Notes under the pieces: generated by a model
The model's database searches: none
What the model was told of the DNA's origin: nothing
The model's input: the letters and a program-made list of their open reading frames with translations, nothing else
Shown: one piece after another, positions 1 to 13,029 of the stretch
Layout: each line of letters starts with the position of its first letter
How positions within the stretch are numbered: the stretch's first letter is position 1
Made by a program: the position numbers and the translations under genes
Source: Gavia stellata
Lineage: Eukaryota; Chordata; Aves; Gaviiformes; Gaviidae
NCBI RefSeq assembly: GCF_030936135.1
Contig: NC_082599.1
Location: 63,152,551-63,216,550 of the forward strand
DNA length: 64,000 nt
Direction: 5' to 3'

Positions 1-35
1 CAGGCATCCCTGCCCTGTGTGCCCCATGCTCCTAC

Positions 36-3000
36 CCTCTGTTTAGCTCTGGAGAGCCGCAGGATGTTGCCCACGATTTCTTTATCCACGCGGGTGAGCA
101 GCTGCTCCTTGGGGGCACGCAGTGCAATGCCGCTGTAGGTGCGCATCAGAGCAGCACGAATGGCCTGGGCGCTCTCCATCTTCTGCCACCGCTGGACCTG
201 TGTCAACAGAGATGCCCTGAGAGGTCAGCCCCGGGACTCTGGCAGGCTCCTGCGGCAGGCCCTGCCCTGCACCCTCACCAGCTCCTTGTTTCCCTGGGCA
301 CCTCCCAGCAGCTCCCCAAGCCACTCCTCGAGCTGCGAGTTCCAAGGCCAGAAGTTGTTCCCATCCCACAGCTTGGGATCTCGCATGGGGATGGGGATGA
401 GGTGCAGCCAGCATCGCACACACTGCTGGCTCTTTTACCACTGATTTGAGAGGTCGAGGAGCTGCCTGGAACCTTTCTGTGGAAAGGTATCTGACAGAGC
501 CTGTCACGGTCCTGCTCAGACACGCAGCCCATGCTCGTCAGGGGTGCAGATGAGCCCACTCTGCTCACCTCCCCAGGCCAGGCTGCACCGCTCTCTCTGT
601 AGGGCCCTGCCCTGCCCTGAAAGGCTTCCCCACAGCCCCCAGGTGGGGAGCAGAGCCAGCGAGACTTCACCAGGCTCCTGCTCTTGGCCCTCAGCTTTGG
701 GGAAGGGTCAGAGTGTCACACCGTGCCCACCCCCTTGTCGCCAGCTCCTGCTGAAGTTAAGTCAGGGGCAAGGTGGCTGCAAGCAAGCAACCGCTGCAGC
801 TGCCCCAGCTGGGTGGCTCTGATCCACCCGGTGTCAAACCCCCTCCTCTCCAAAGACACCTCAGGGGCCCCAATGTCAGGACATCCCCTCTGAAACAGAG
901 GTCTCGGCTAGCTCTTACACGAATGCTTATCTCAAGGCAGCTGCCACAACTTGGCTGCTGCAGGTGTAGAAGTGAAAGAAGGCCAAAAAAGGAAAGCCAA
1001 ACAGGGAAACCCTGGCTCCTTTACCTTCCAGCCCATGGAAGTCTGATAAAACCAGCCTCTGGTGAAAGCGGTGGAGAACATGTTCACCGTGTCCAAGACC
1101 AGATGGAAGTGGCTCTCAGCCGTGTGGGACACAACAGAAACCATTCCCTGCAACCACAGAGAAACAGGGAGTTGGCTCCAGCCCAGGCACTCGGCCATGG
1201 CCAGCAACAACAGCCAGGCAGGACGTTGCAGCAAGGGGAAAATGGCAGTAAGGGGGAAATTGAGGTCTGGAGCAGCCCTCCCTCTCCCCCAGGAACAGGC
1301 AGGGGATGCACAGGACATGAACATCACCTCACCTGGGCTTCAGACAGCTCCACAGGGTTTGTCTCCTGCAGGAACCTCAGCACCTGCCCTTGGACGTGTC
1401 TGAGATCCCGACAAGCTGCCAGCACTGTCCCAAGGGCCTTGTACAGGAAAAGCTGAAAGAGAAGAGGCCACGTCCGAGATGTGGTCACGGCCCGACCTGT
1501 CAGGAAAGGTCTGGCCCCAGACAGACCCGACCACCCCTGGTGGTAGCCAGCCACTGGAGTAGCCCAGGGAGGCGCATTTTGGGGGCAAGAGAAGGGGAAG
1601 CAATGAAAACCGCCTGCGTGGGCAGAGCCCCAGCCCTGGCGCGGGGCAGGAGACACACCTTCTCCCAGGAGCCGGGGGCAGAGCTGCCCAGCTGCTGGCT
1701 CAGCTCCTGGCTCAGGCCCATGGTCCAGGCCCTGTCCTCGATGGGCTCCAGCGACGCTCGCAGGAACTGTGGGGAACAGAGAGGAAGCGAGTGTTCCCCT
1801 GCCCTTGGCCAGGATGCTTTCTACGCTCGCATGTCCCGGGACACTGCTGGGGGGAGCTACTGGGAACGGCAGACTCTTCCCCTGCCCCACCCAGCCCTCT
1901 TTTCACCAGCCTCCCTCTTCCCCTAACACCTCAGGCGAGACCCTCCCGGCATGCCAGACATAGAGGAGGAGGCAGTGCTAAGGCGTGTGCCACAGCGATA
2001 GAGGGCATTAGCCATCAGCCGTGGCACGTGCGCAGACAGCAGCTCCTCTGAGCGGGCAGGCACCTACTGCGGGGGGAGGCACAGGGCACTCAGGAGGTGC
2101 CCCCACCTCCTGCTGCCTACACAGGCAGCCCCGAGCTTCCTCCCACAACTTTGTCTGTTCCCTCTTCTCCCCCTCTATTTGTGACACCCCCCAAGGATGC
2201 TGTACCTTGAGCACACGATGCTCCCACTCTGCAGAGTCCAGGGACCTCTTGGTTTTCCCTAGAAAGCAAGAGGAAGCAAAAGCCCTCGCTGCTATTTAAG
2301 CTCACACCAAAGACGAGCCCTGTGGTCTCCTCTGCGGTCAGACCTCCCAACATTCCCAGGCCATCAGGCTAGAAAGGGCCTACAAGCACCTACACCAAAG
2401 CCCTTGTGAGGCCAAAGACACAGGAGGGATCCCAGGAACATTTGTCAGGGCCACTGATTTGCAGCTCTTCTCCCAGGCTATTGCCAAGGACAGCTGCTGC
2501 AAACCTGGCCTGGCCTGGCAACTTGGTTCTCCAAAGCCAGGGGCTGCACCCCCTCCAGGAGCACCAGTCCTGTCCCTCCCCCAAACACCGTCCCGGCCAG
2601 GACATGGGGGTGCCGCCAAGACCTGCCCTCCAAAAGGACATCAACAGCCCCATCCATCCCCTGGGCCAAATCGACACTGGGGGACGGCTGCCCCCAGCCT
2701 CAGCTTTGGCTCCCTGGAAGGGGAAAGGCTGCAGAGCAAGTGCTGGGGAACTGGGGACAATTCTCCTCCGTCACGCTGGGAAGCTGCATTTTCCTGACCC
2801 CCTTCCCTCCCCCCAGCCTCTCCCTCCCCACCCGCACTTTACCTTCCAAGTACTGCAGCAGGAGAGGGATCTCGGTAGTCCACACCACCCCCAAGGCTCG
2901 GTGTATCCTGCCATGCAGGGCCTGCAGCAGCTGCAAGGCAGCGACTGCACGTTCGCCGCTCTTGTGAGGAGCTGCTGCCACCACCTAGGCGAGGGCAGGA

Positions 3001-6000
3001 GAGAAGGGTCACTCCTGCCACCAGAGCTGCAGTTTTTCCCGGGAGGGAGGGAGGGAGCTCGATGACGCTCCTGCACCCGGGGTGCTGCTAGCCCCAAGAA
3101 AGGAGTGGGATACCGGACAGGCCCAGGCAGTCTCAGGCACACTGCCTCCTCCTTGGGGGATCCCGGCACGGGCCTCAACAGCATCTCTGCCCTGGGCTCC
3201 CCCACCACCCCTGGCCAGAAAAGCTCTTTCCCCCGGGCCCCACTACTCACCAGCAGCCGAGCCAGCAGGGCCTGGGGAGCCGGCAGCCGGGCTGTGGGGA
3301 GGAAGAAAGGCTAGGTGAGCCAACAAGCCCCCTCCGTGCCCTGCCCATCGCGCCTCCGATGCCCCACACAGGGCTGAGGGCTGAGAGCAGCTGTGCTGCC
3401 ACGGCGCTGACCCGGGAGAAATCCCCAGGGCTGCCCAGCACGGGACGAAGGCAGCTCCAGCATGGCCAGGAATGGGCCCCGGCTCGCCAGGAGAGTGCTG
3501 CGAGCAGGAGAGGCAGGCCTCTGCGCTGGGCAAGGGGCAATGCAGGGCAGAGCCCCTCGTGCCCAGCAGCAGAGCCTGGCTCCGCCCTTTGGTTCTCCCA
3601 GGCTTCTGCTGAGGGCTGGCAGGGTGCATGTAGACACAGACTGGCCAAGCCCCTGGCTGAACCCATTAGCTTCTACCTCGCTCCTGGGAGTCCACGGCGT
3701 CAGGCTCCTCCTCGTCTTCTTCACACCCTGCACTCTCCCGTCTCTCAACTAGGGCTCGGAGACAGCGGGAGAGCGGGATCAGCATGCCGCTGTACTGGGC
3801 TGGCACTACGTACTGCAGCAACCTCGGCCACAGGAGCTGCAGAGAAGAACCGGGCAATTCACCACATCAGCATTTCTATTCAGCTCAAAGACAAAAGTGA
3901 CAGTCTGCGGTTCCCTGAGCCTTGTGTGCTTCAGCACATGTGAGGGGAGAGGTTCACAGCATGGGGAAGCACGAGGAAAAATGCCCTGAAGGCAAGAAGT
4001 GGCCACAGCAGCAGGGCACAGGGCGACTTACTTTGGTCATCCCTCTCAGAGAGACGTCCAGCGAGCCCAGGATGTCCACACACAGGGCTCGAAGAGCTCC
4101 TTCCTCCGGTGTTACCCAGGCAAAAAGGCCTCCTGCCACCTGTAAGACAGAGTTGGCAAAACCCATGTTACTCTCAGATCCTGACCGACAAGGCTCAGGC
4201 ATGGCCTCACCAGTGCTCCTGCGCCAACCTCCCAGGAGCACTGACCTCCAGAAGGAGGACAAGAATGGCCAGACCCAGCTCGGGAACCACTTCCCAGACC
4301 CTGGGAAGGACTAGGAAGCCTGGGAGCAGAAAGAGACACTGCTTGTCTGCACGGTCCCCCAGGGCCCAAATGCTGCTGTCGTGCCATGGTGAGGAACATG
4401 CCCTTCAGCAGGGCTGTGCTCGATGCCAGCCCTGGCAGCAGCACGCCCAGCCCGACAGATGTGGAGGAGAAGCTGGCTCTTTCCTTTGCCCTGCTCCCAA
4501 AGCAGAGCCTCCCCGAGCCCTGGAGCAAAGCAACACCCACAGATCCCCTGGTTGGAGGGAGGCTCTAGCCAGAGGGAAGATCCTCAGCAAGTCAGCAAAA
4601 GGCTCAGCCATGCCCATCCTTCATCTCCTGGGCACCCAGATGGAAACACTCACCAAAGGGACTGCCAGACGGCCTGTCCCCTTGCCAGAAGGGATGCGGG
4701 TCCCCAGACTGCTATTGGATGGGCAGGGCATGCTTTGGAGGGCCAGAGTATGAGAACACCACAGAAAGATCCTCTAGCCAGGCCCATCTGGCTGCAGTGG
4801 CTGTGTTTTGCTGATTGTCTGTGAGCACTTAAGGATGGAGGATGTCCTGTCCCTAGAAGACCCCTCCCTTTGCAAGGCAGCTTTGCTGAAGGTGTCTGTG
4901 GGCACAGCTTAGCCTGTGGGGTGCGCAGGCAGCCCCACAGTCCCAGGTGGCACGCCCGGGTGCAAACCCTCATCATTCATGGACGTCTCCACCAACATCA
5001 GCACACACACACACACACATGAGGAACAGCCATTTGCAGGTCATTCCAATGGCAGCGCCGGCGCTGATGGCCCTGCAGCGTGGAGCTCTCCATGCTCAAG
5101 GATGCCTGCAGAAGCTCTCAGCACAGGCCAGGCACTGCTGGAAGCCCCAGGTGTCCCGCTCTGCCCTTACCAGTCTGCCTGAGGTCCGGCTGAACTCGCT
5201 GAAGATGTGCCCCACCACATCCCATGCCCAGCAGCTCTGGGAGCCGGAGCTGAGCAGCTCCCGGATGAACTCCAGAACTGCCCTCCGCACCTGCCAGGGG
5301 AGAGCGTGGTTACGGTCCTCCTGTTCAAAATCCAAAGGGAAGCCGCCTTTGCTTGGGGGCAGCCTCTGTGGCTCGCGGAGAGATGACAAGCGCATGGCAG
5401 AAGCTTTCGCTCCTGCCATCAGGGCTGGGCTTTAGCACCAGGCTGGACGGGCATTTGCCCCACAGAGCACAGCGACCTCCCCGCTCCACTCTGCCAGCTC
5501 TCCCCGGGGAGGAGCCATCACCCACTGCCTGGGCAATGCGCCGGCACCTCCCCAGGCACCCCAGCTCTGCCCTGAGGGAAAGGCTTCCTCTGCCTCCCCT
5601 GGTGGCACTGTCCCTTCCCAAACCAGCTCACCTGGGCACTGGGGTCGTTGCACACTGACCCCATGGCCTCCATCACCTGGGGCAGCTTCTCTCTCACTGC
5701 AGGTGCTGGAAGAGATATGGAGAGGTGTGCATTGAGGCAGAGCCCCAATGGCAGAAGCTTCCAGGTTTTTCGCACACCAACGGGACAGAAAAGCGGGGCC
5801 TGACTCTGACTTCACAGGAGGCAGCAGTGTAGCCAGAGCGACTCCATTTCTAGAGGCACAGCTGTTTTATAGGGACTGAAAGCTATGGTAATATGGTAAC
5901 ACAGAGCACGTGAGAAATGACTTGGGTACAAGCAGCTCCTGTGCACAGCAGCCCACCCGCCCACCCACCAGCCTGCCCGTGTTACTGAGGTTGGAGCATC

Positions 6001-9000
6001 ATCCCTGGTGTGCACCATTTCTAACTGCCGGAGGAGAGCTCGAGCCCTGTCGCAGGGCGTCAGCTCGGCTGGGGGACCCGCTCTTTGCAGCTCCTTTTGG
6101 GTGCAGGTGCACCGCTTTCAGCCCGTTCCTGCTCTCAGCCCAGCAGCCCCAACCCCTGCCTTCTGTCCCTGCCCATGGCACTGACCGTCAGAGTGGGCCA
6201 GTGCTCCCAGCAGGCCCAGGGCTGCCACGCGACCGGCCTTGCTCCCACCGCTCTCCGGGGAGTGCAGAAACATGCCCGTCTCCTCAGGGCATATTCGTGC
6301 TGCAGGGAAGAAATCGCATTCTGCACTAGCAGGCAGCTGCCTCTGACTGCCGAGGACAGGGAGAGAGCCGCCACAGCACGACGGGGGATCGCCCAGTCTC
6401 CTCTCCTTACCCTGCAGCGCGATGCAGCGGGGAAGTTCTGCCTTAGGGGCCAGGCCAGGCTCTTTGGTCACGTCAGGGAGCTGTGGGAACAAGGTCTGTT
6501 TTAAAGAAATCTGCATCAGCATTGAGGGGGACTGAAAAGAAAGGGTGCTCTCTGCCCTCCTCTCCCAGAGTCCTGCTGCGACTTGGCTGAGAGGGAAATC
6601 ACTGTGGGAACAGGGCTGCCCCTCAGGCCCATTCCGAACAGCCAGGATCAGGCCTCCTGCAGCCTTAAGGAACCTACGTGGCACCTGTCTCACAAATCCT
6701 GCCATGTTCCTGGCCTGCAGGAAGGTCTGTGAGACAACGGGGGAGGAAGAGGAGGCTAAAGCTACCTAAAGGCACATCTGGGAGAAGGGGAGTCCCTAAC
6801 AGCAGCTCCCAGGGAAAACCACAAACCCTCGTGGATGGGGCTTCTTGTTTGCCCTCCCCTCAGAGCAGCATCGGCAGGGTCTCTTTCCTCTGAACAGAGC
6901 CCGCTGTTGACAACTCCGTTTCCCGGCACTTCCCACTCATCAGACCTCAGCCCTCACTGGACGGGACTGGACACGGCCCTGGGCATTAGGGCAAAGCTCT
7001 TCCCACACACAGAGCCCTACAGAGATGGCAATGCCTCCCTTCCTGAGAAGACAAGCCCCGGGGACTCTTGCCTCCCTTCTGGCCCCTCCCCGCATTTCTC
7101 TTTTCTTGCCCAAAGAGTGCGGGGAAGTCTCAGGCCTCCTCTGCTCTCCCCCTCCCTGTTCCTTCTCTAAGGCCTTCCCAGCTCCTCCTGGCACCCCACA
7201 GCTCCCCAGTGCCTCGTGGCACTCGCGCAGACCCACCCCAGCAGCCACGCCGGGCCCTGCGCAACACCTCACCTTGTTGACCCGGGAGGTGTCTCGGACC
7301 TCCTCAGATTGGTGCAGCAGCCAGAGGAGCTGCTCCCAGGCATGCTCGCGGTGCTGCTCCTCACGCAGCAGGACCTCCATCATGGCAGCCACCGCCCTGA
7401 GCACAGCCTGCTTGTCCTGAAGAGGGAAGGGAGAGGCTCTGCTTGGAGGGCTGAAGGTCTGCCTAGCACTCAGCATCGCCTGCACACCAGTCTGCCCTTC
7501 CCACTGGGAGGGGTTTCCCTTTCCCTTCTGCCCTGCAGCAGAAGGGCTCACTCCAGAGGAGAGAGAGCAGTTCCCCACGCTCGCACCCCAGCCCTCCCTG
7601 CAGAAAGGCCCCAGGACTCGGCTGCTTCCTGCCAGAGAGCCTCCAGCCCCAGGCACAGTGACAGCAGGCTCCCGGCCTGGGATGCTTTCTCATTCAGACC
7701 GCTCCCTCCCCTCACCCCTCTGCTCGCACCCCACCAGCCACAGACAGACCCACCAACGTGGACATCCCCGCTGTGGCCCCAGGCGTGGAAAGCAGCACTT
7801 CTTACCTCTTCTTCCTCGCAGCCCAGCCAATTTACCAGCGCGTAACGGAAGACTGGGTAAATGTCTTCACAGAGCTGCGCTTCCCCGTTGCGAGGGAAGG
7901 GGCATTGCTCCTGGCTGCCGAAGTATGTATTGACCCCTTTTGACCATTGCTCCAGAACTGCACCAGGAGAAAGGGAAGGGCAGCACGTGAGAGTCTGCAG
8001 CAGGGACGGAACCTTGCACCCTCACCCAAGCCTGCTCTAAGGATGGTCCCAGGCTCGGCAGGGCTCAGCCCAGGACCAGATCTGCATCTGAGGCCAAGCT
8101 GTGCCCTTGAGGTGTCTGGTTTCAAACATCCCACCGTTTCTCTCCTCCTCCCCATCCTTTTCCTCCTCAATGGCCTGTTCCCCTCCAGTATTTCCCAGGG
8201 TAAACAGGGGAACAGAAGCCATGGGAAGGGACCCAGGAGTTCCCCTGTGCAGCACCGTCGCGTCCTGCCCACAGAAACCTCCGGGGCTTCTCCCGCTCCT
8301 TCTGCACACTCACAGTGGTTTGGGATCGCCAAGGCCTGACCTCACTGTGGGCTGACACCTGCCATGTTCCCTCTGAGATCACATGGAGGCATCAAAGGCC
8401 ACCCCAGCCCCTGACCCTGGGACCCCAGCTAAGGAGCCGACACTCACCACTGCAGACGGCGCGCAGGATCCGGCCACTCCCCACCCGGCTCAGCATGGCA
8501 CGCAGGGCAAGCAGCGTCATTCCCATGAAGGGGATGCACCGCAGGGCTGCAGAGAAGGCAGGGACAGAGGGACCGAGAGGGTCAGTGAGAGACACGGGAG
8601 ACCGGGGTCGATCCCTGGCAAGGCTGGGGCTGCTGGGCCATGTGGGACATGCCAGAGGGTGTGGGGAGGGCTGCCTTCCCCAAGGGGGACACAGGAAAGC
8701 CCTTTAGGGAAATGGGGAGGACAGTGCGGGGCAGAGACCCTGCGGGTTTGTCTCCAGTGGGTTCCCACCCTCCAGGAACCAGGACTGGGCTAGTAAGGCA
8801 GAGCTGCCGGCCAGCCCTGGCACAGAGCAAGGAGGCATGGCGACTTCATAGCCCCCCAGTTCAACACAGAGCCTTCAGGAAGGGGGAGGGTGCTTTCTCC
8901 CCGTTATCTCAGACCCCTACCCAAACCAAGAGGCCCAGGGTGCCGTACCGTAGCTGCGGGCCATTTTGCCCAAGGTGAGGAGCACGATCTCATCAGGGAC

Positions 9001-12000
9001 CTTCCCCATGGCCTTCAGGTGGCTCTGGAGCTCAGACATGACAAAGTGGAAGCGGGAGCGGGCCAGAGCCACCAGGACGTCGCTAGCAGCCATCTTCACA
9101 TCATCTGTCACACCCTGAAAAAGTGCCACAAGTTAAACACTCCCGAGAAAAAGGCTGAGGCACTCGGACAGGCTGAACGCCCCTGCCTCACCTGCAAGAC
9201 CCCACGAGGCAGTTTGCTCAGGCCGGGCGCCTGCTGCCTCTTGTACCCTGGGGTAGGCGAGCAGCTCCCCGGTGAGACGAGGGAGGCTTTTCCCTAGCAC
9301 AGCCCTGTGCTGCTGCCTTCTCTCCCTCTCTGCAGAGATGCCAGGAACAAACTGTCACAGACTCAAGGACCCCCTGGGGCCTCTCCACGGGGCTGCTGGG
9401 TTCCCAGGGCTGTTCCTCAAGTGAGCTTGAACCCAGCTCTCACTCAGTTAGAAACAGCCCCGCGTCCACCTCTCTGCACTACTCTCTGCATCTCCTCTTC
9501 AAATTCCCTATAAGGAGGAGTCCCCTTCGGACCTCCACTGGGTCTGAATAGTTGAGGAACATCTCTGTGCTGCTCTGGATTTCCCCAAAAACCAGGGCCA
9601 GAGACAGGCTGCTTTGGCGGCCTTGAAAGAGAACAAGCTCACCTGGGCTGCTCGCATGTCACTGGACACCTCTGCTATCAGGCGGTTCACGACACCGCTC
9701 TGCAAACTGCCATCGTCTCCTTGCAAGAAGCTCTCCAGCTCCCGGTATGTCTCCACTCGGTCACCCTGGGGACAGACCACACATAGGAGTGATGGGACTT
9801 GCTTTGCCCTCGTTGCCAGGGACCCACGAGAGAGACCTACTGCCCCCCAAATCATCTCTCTGCCATGGGCACGAGGTACGAGCTGCAGGCATCGGTCAGG
9901 ACAGCCATGGGGAACGGCAAGATCTTCCACGGCACCTCTAACACTACCAGAGAGCCAGACAGGGAGGTTGATTCCACCAGGGTAAAGGGCCATGCGGGAG
10001 CCTAGGAAGTCGTTCCTGAGGATGGGGGATGGTGGAGGTCAGACGGACAGTGCCAGGCGAGGAAGGGGAAGATGTGGGAATGAGACCAGTCCCTGAGGAG
10101 GGGGAGCCATGAACTCCCTGCACCTTGGGGCACAGTGTCGCTCCCCTCGCACAGGCAGGAGCCCAGGCGCTGGGACAGTTCTGGAACCAAAGCTAAGGTG
10201 GGGCCTTGAGCACTTGGGCAAAGGTGCTGGAGAGATGCTGGGATTTATGCCAGAGGCTTTGCCTTGTCCAGGAGAGCACTGCAAGCTCCCAGGGAAAGGA
10301 GGGAGGGAGCAGTGGCATTAGTCCAGCTGGAGCGGCAGGATCGGCGCTTGGGGACGAAGCGCCTGCAGGAGGGCAGAGGTGCCATCAGGCGAGATCCCCC
10401 TCTGCCACGGCACCTGGGGAAGTCAAGGGCTTGGAGGGGAGCCCTCGAGCCCCCTTGTCTCACCTCATGGTCTTGCAGCCGCTTTAGCAGAGAAGCCCCA
10501 CTAGCCACAAAGGTAGTGACGGCTTCAGGGACAGCCTTCTTTGCCCTGCCTCCATTCTCAGGATGTGCAGGTCTGGACTGAGAACCAAAGCACGGGCAGA
10601 GAGCTGGAAGAAAAGAAAGAAATGGTTTTGCTGGGTGCAGGGCTTTGCACCAGGGAGGGGAGAGGATCTTCCCAGCCCCTCCCAGCACTAACAGCCCGTG
10701 CTGGGCTGTACTGGCAAGAGGGCAGTCACTGGGACAAGGGAAGGGAGTCTTCCCCTCACTGCGGCACTGGGAAGACCGCACTGGGGATACCACACTGGGG
10801 GACTGGATCCATTCTGGGCTCCCCAGTGACAGAATGGCAGCAATGTGCTAGAGCGAGTCCAGCACGGGGGCCCCGAGCTGGGCGGGACATGGACATGGGA
10901 CCCTGCAAGGAGGCGCTGGGAGGGCTGGGGCTGGGCAGCCCCGACAAGAGTTGGCCGGGCCAGGTCGTCTTTGAGCAGTCCCCAGATGCCCCACGGAGGG
11001 CAGGGAGAGGATGGAGCCAGAGCCCTCTCGGAGGTGCCTGGCAGCAGGATGAGAGGTGACGGGGACGCAGCCCCCAGCAGGCAGCAGCCCCCAGCCCCCC
11101 ACCACCCCCTCACCTCTGAGTGCTCTCATCCTCCTCAGGGCAGCAGGATCCCCCAGATGGACGCACTGCTCTCTCTGGGTCCTCCTCCTGCGAACGCCAT
11201 GAGAAACTGGGGCAGCACCAGCCCCTTGGGAAGATATAGAGCCTGGCCATTGTGACACCCGTGCGGGGCGCGGCGCCTCACAGAGGGCTGCTGTGACAAG
11301 GGACACGTGCTGGGGACACGCTGTGGGGCGGGGACCAGACACCCAGCACCCTGCGGATCTCCACAGGCCCCGAAATGCAGGATTTCCCCATTCTCCATCA
11401 CTTGAACTCACTCATGGGCCCCAGCCCAGCCTGTCTGGGCCCTCGGGGCACAGCTGCTCCTGGCCCATCCAGCCCTGCGGGCCGTGCTGGGCCTTCTCAG
11501 GGGAAGGCGCGGGCCCTCGCCCTGAGGCCTCACAGCACGAACAGGCGGAGGGTGCCCAGCCCAGTCCCGGTCGGGCGCCCTCCTGCTCCCTCCCTCAGTG
11601 CCAGTGTCACCGAAATCGGGAATGAAACCCCTTCACACTGGTCTATTAAAGAGCAGGCATTACTTCATTCGGCACCGGGTGCGTGGGGGATCTCTCCAGC
11701 CAGCATGCACCCCTGGCTGAAATCATGACAGGGATTTAAAACAGGTGACAATGTTAGTTACGCCTACTGCTCCTACCCCTTAACTAACTATTGGTTAGTA
11801 CCTTTCTTACTTCATCTTACAGATACAGTTCCAATTCCCTACGCATGCCCAGAGGGGAGGGGGCTTATTTGGGTTGGGGGCGTTTTCTAGCTAGGAGGTG
11901 TGGGTTTCACATGACAATGAGGCAGGTCAGCCTTAAAACAGTTTTGGCACTCTATTCTATTTTCCTAGACTTCGACCTTGTGGTAATCCTCACTGTTAGT

Positions 12001-12824
12001 TAGTGGAGACAGTTTTTAACTGTAATTTTATGTCTACATACCAGGTGCACGCATTACAAAGTATCTTCTTCACATTATTTCCATTCCTTTTACACTACTT
12101 TGACCCTGCGTTTCGGGATGTTCTGTAACACCAGCACCAGGCCGAGCCACTGACTGCGGGGGCCTGGGGTTGCGGCCGTCAGCTCCTGCTGAGGCGTAGG
12201 AGCCCCCAGGTGTGGGGGGGCCTGGCCCACAGCCTGCGGAGAAGTGGCCTCACCCTCAGCCTGCGGAGAAGTGGCCTGTGGAGAGGGTCCAGGTCGGGCC
12301 GGTGCCCTCCCCTGCCCCAGCCTTACTTTCAGGGGCGCAGCGTGATGCTGTGTGGTTACGCACGGGTGGGCCGGGAGCGGCGAGGGGCTTCTGCAAGTAG
12401 GTTCCCAAGAGCTCAGTTACTGTGTTGCTCCTCTTCCATACTGCCCCTTCTGCCTTCCGTGCAGCGGATCAGCCTGGGGCTGAGTCAGGTGGGGCGAGAC
12501 CTTGGCTGTCCCAAACTGGTATTCCCCCCTCGGGGCAAGGCGTCTTGGTGCCAGGCCTCTGCAAAGGGAGGACAGACTCTGGGTTGGAAAGGGCAGAGCC
12601 AGCCATCAGAGGGGTCCCTCTCTCTCCAGCCAGGTCCCCCACAAAAAGACAATTCAGGTGCCCAGCAAGCCCCTCTCCGGCGTCAGGGAGGTACTTACCA
12701 GGGCAGCTGCCGCTGCAGCTCTTGCTGCTGCCTGTTGGTCTCAGTGACGTGCTTGAATATGTCCCAGCCTGCTTGATGCAGCTCCAGCCTTTCCAGGACC
12801 CGGACCGCTCCTGGAGAAAGGTGG
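36..12824 (-). CDS. MROH2B-like: MROH2B-like HEAT-repeat protein gene, left copy, 3' end outside window
   Basis: Spliced gene read right to left. Exons seen: 12824-12699, 11187-11114, 10603-10464, 9765-9643, 9114-8949, 8546-8448, 7957-7806, 7416-7273, 6726-6685, 6480-6411, 6299-6186, 5705-5632, 5290-5171, 4139-4032, 3836-3677, 3291-3251, 2984-2843, 2258-2206, 1766-1659, 1452-1333, 1147-1025, 371-279, 197-36. Each has AG/GT borders, and lengths and phases equal those of the right copy with no stop. Several residues differ from the right copy: FMGMT for FVGMT, RNMAGF for RNTPGF, LQDHE for LQDRE, PAVREK for PAVKEK, and VQRWQ for VQQWQ. The acceptor of the 371-279 exon ends in AAG where the right copy has CAG. 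Family knowledge: MROH proteins are helical HEAT-like scaffolds of poorly known function. The start codon is not found. The gene is cut only by the window edge, not broken. Confidence 0.88.
11605..12130 (-). mobile_element. Solo LTR of an endogenous retrovirus, left arm
   Basis: A 526-bp element starting TGTTACAGAAC and ending TTCGGTGACA when read on the minus strand. It is flanked on the plus strand by the 4-bp duplication CCAG at 11,601-11,604 and 12,131-12,134. The ends and the 4-bp target duplication are those of a gammaretrovirus-like LTR. No internal retroviral genes adjoin it, so it is a solo LTR formed by recombination between LTRs. It sits in the first visible intron of the left MROH copy in the same orientation as that gene. 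Its twin is in the right arm. Confidence 0.82.
12231..12277. repeat. Two-copy 27-bp-spaced direct repeat, left arm
   Basis: The 20-mer AGCCTGCGGAGAAGTGGCCT occurs at 12,231-12,250 and 12,258-12,277, just upstream of the solo LTR in the MROH sense. The right arm has the same pair at 32,527-32,546 and 32,554-32,573, so it predates the arm duplication. Confidence 0.8.
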
Positions 12825-13029
12825 CTGCAACAGCAGGGAAAAGTCATCCCTCAGCTTCTGCTGGAGACCCCTTCTGCCTCCACGCCCGTCCGGCCTCTGC
12901 ACCCACCCACTCCTCCGTCCACCCGCACTTTCGCCCCGTGGTGAGTTTTAGGCCTTGGCTGTGGGGGGAACCCTGGTCATGCCCATGTTAGGAGGAATTA
13001 GGTACACTTGCTTACTCTTTTATTACAGG

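Noticed and set aside
82-507. Long open frames antisense to or overlapping MROH exons throughout both arms
   Set aside because: They are shadows of exon and intron sequence. They ignore splice sites and mirror each other because of the inverted repeat.
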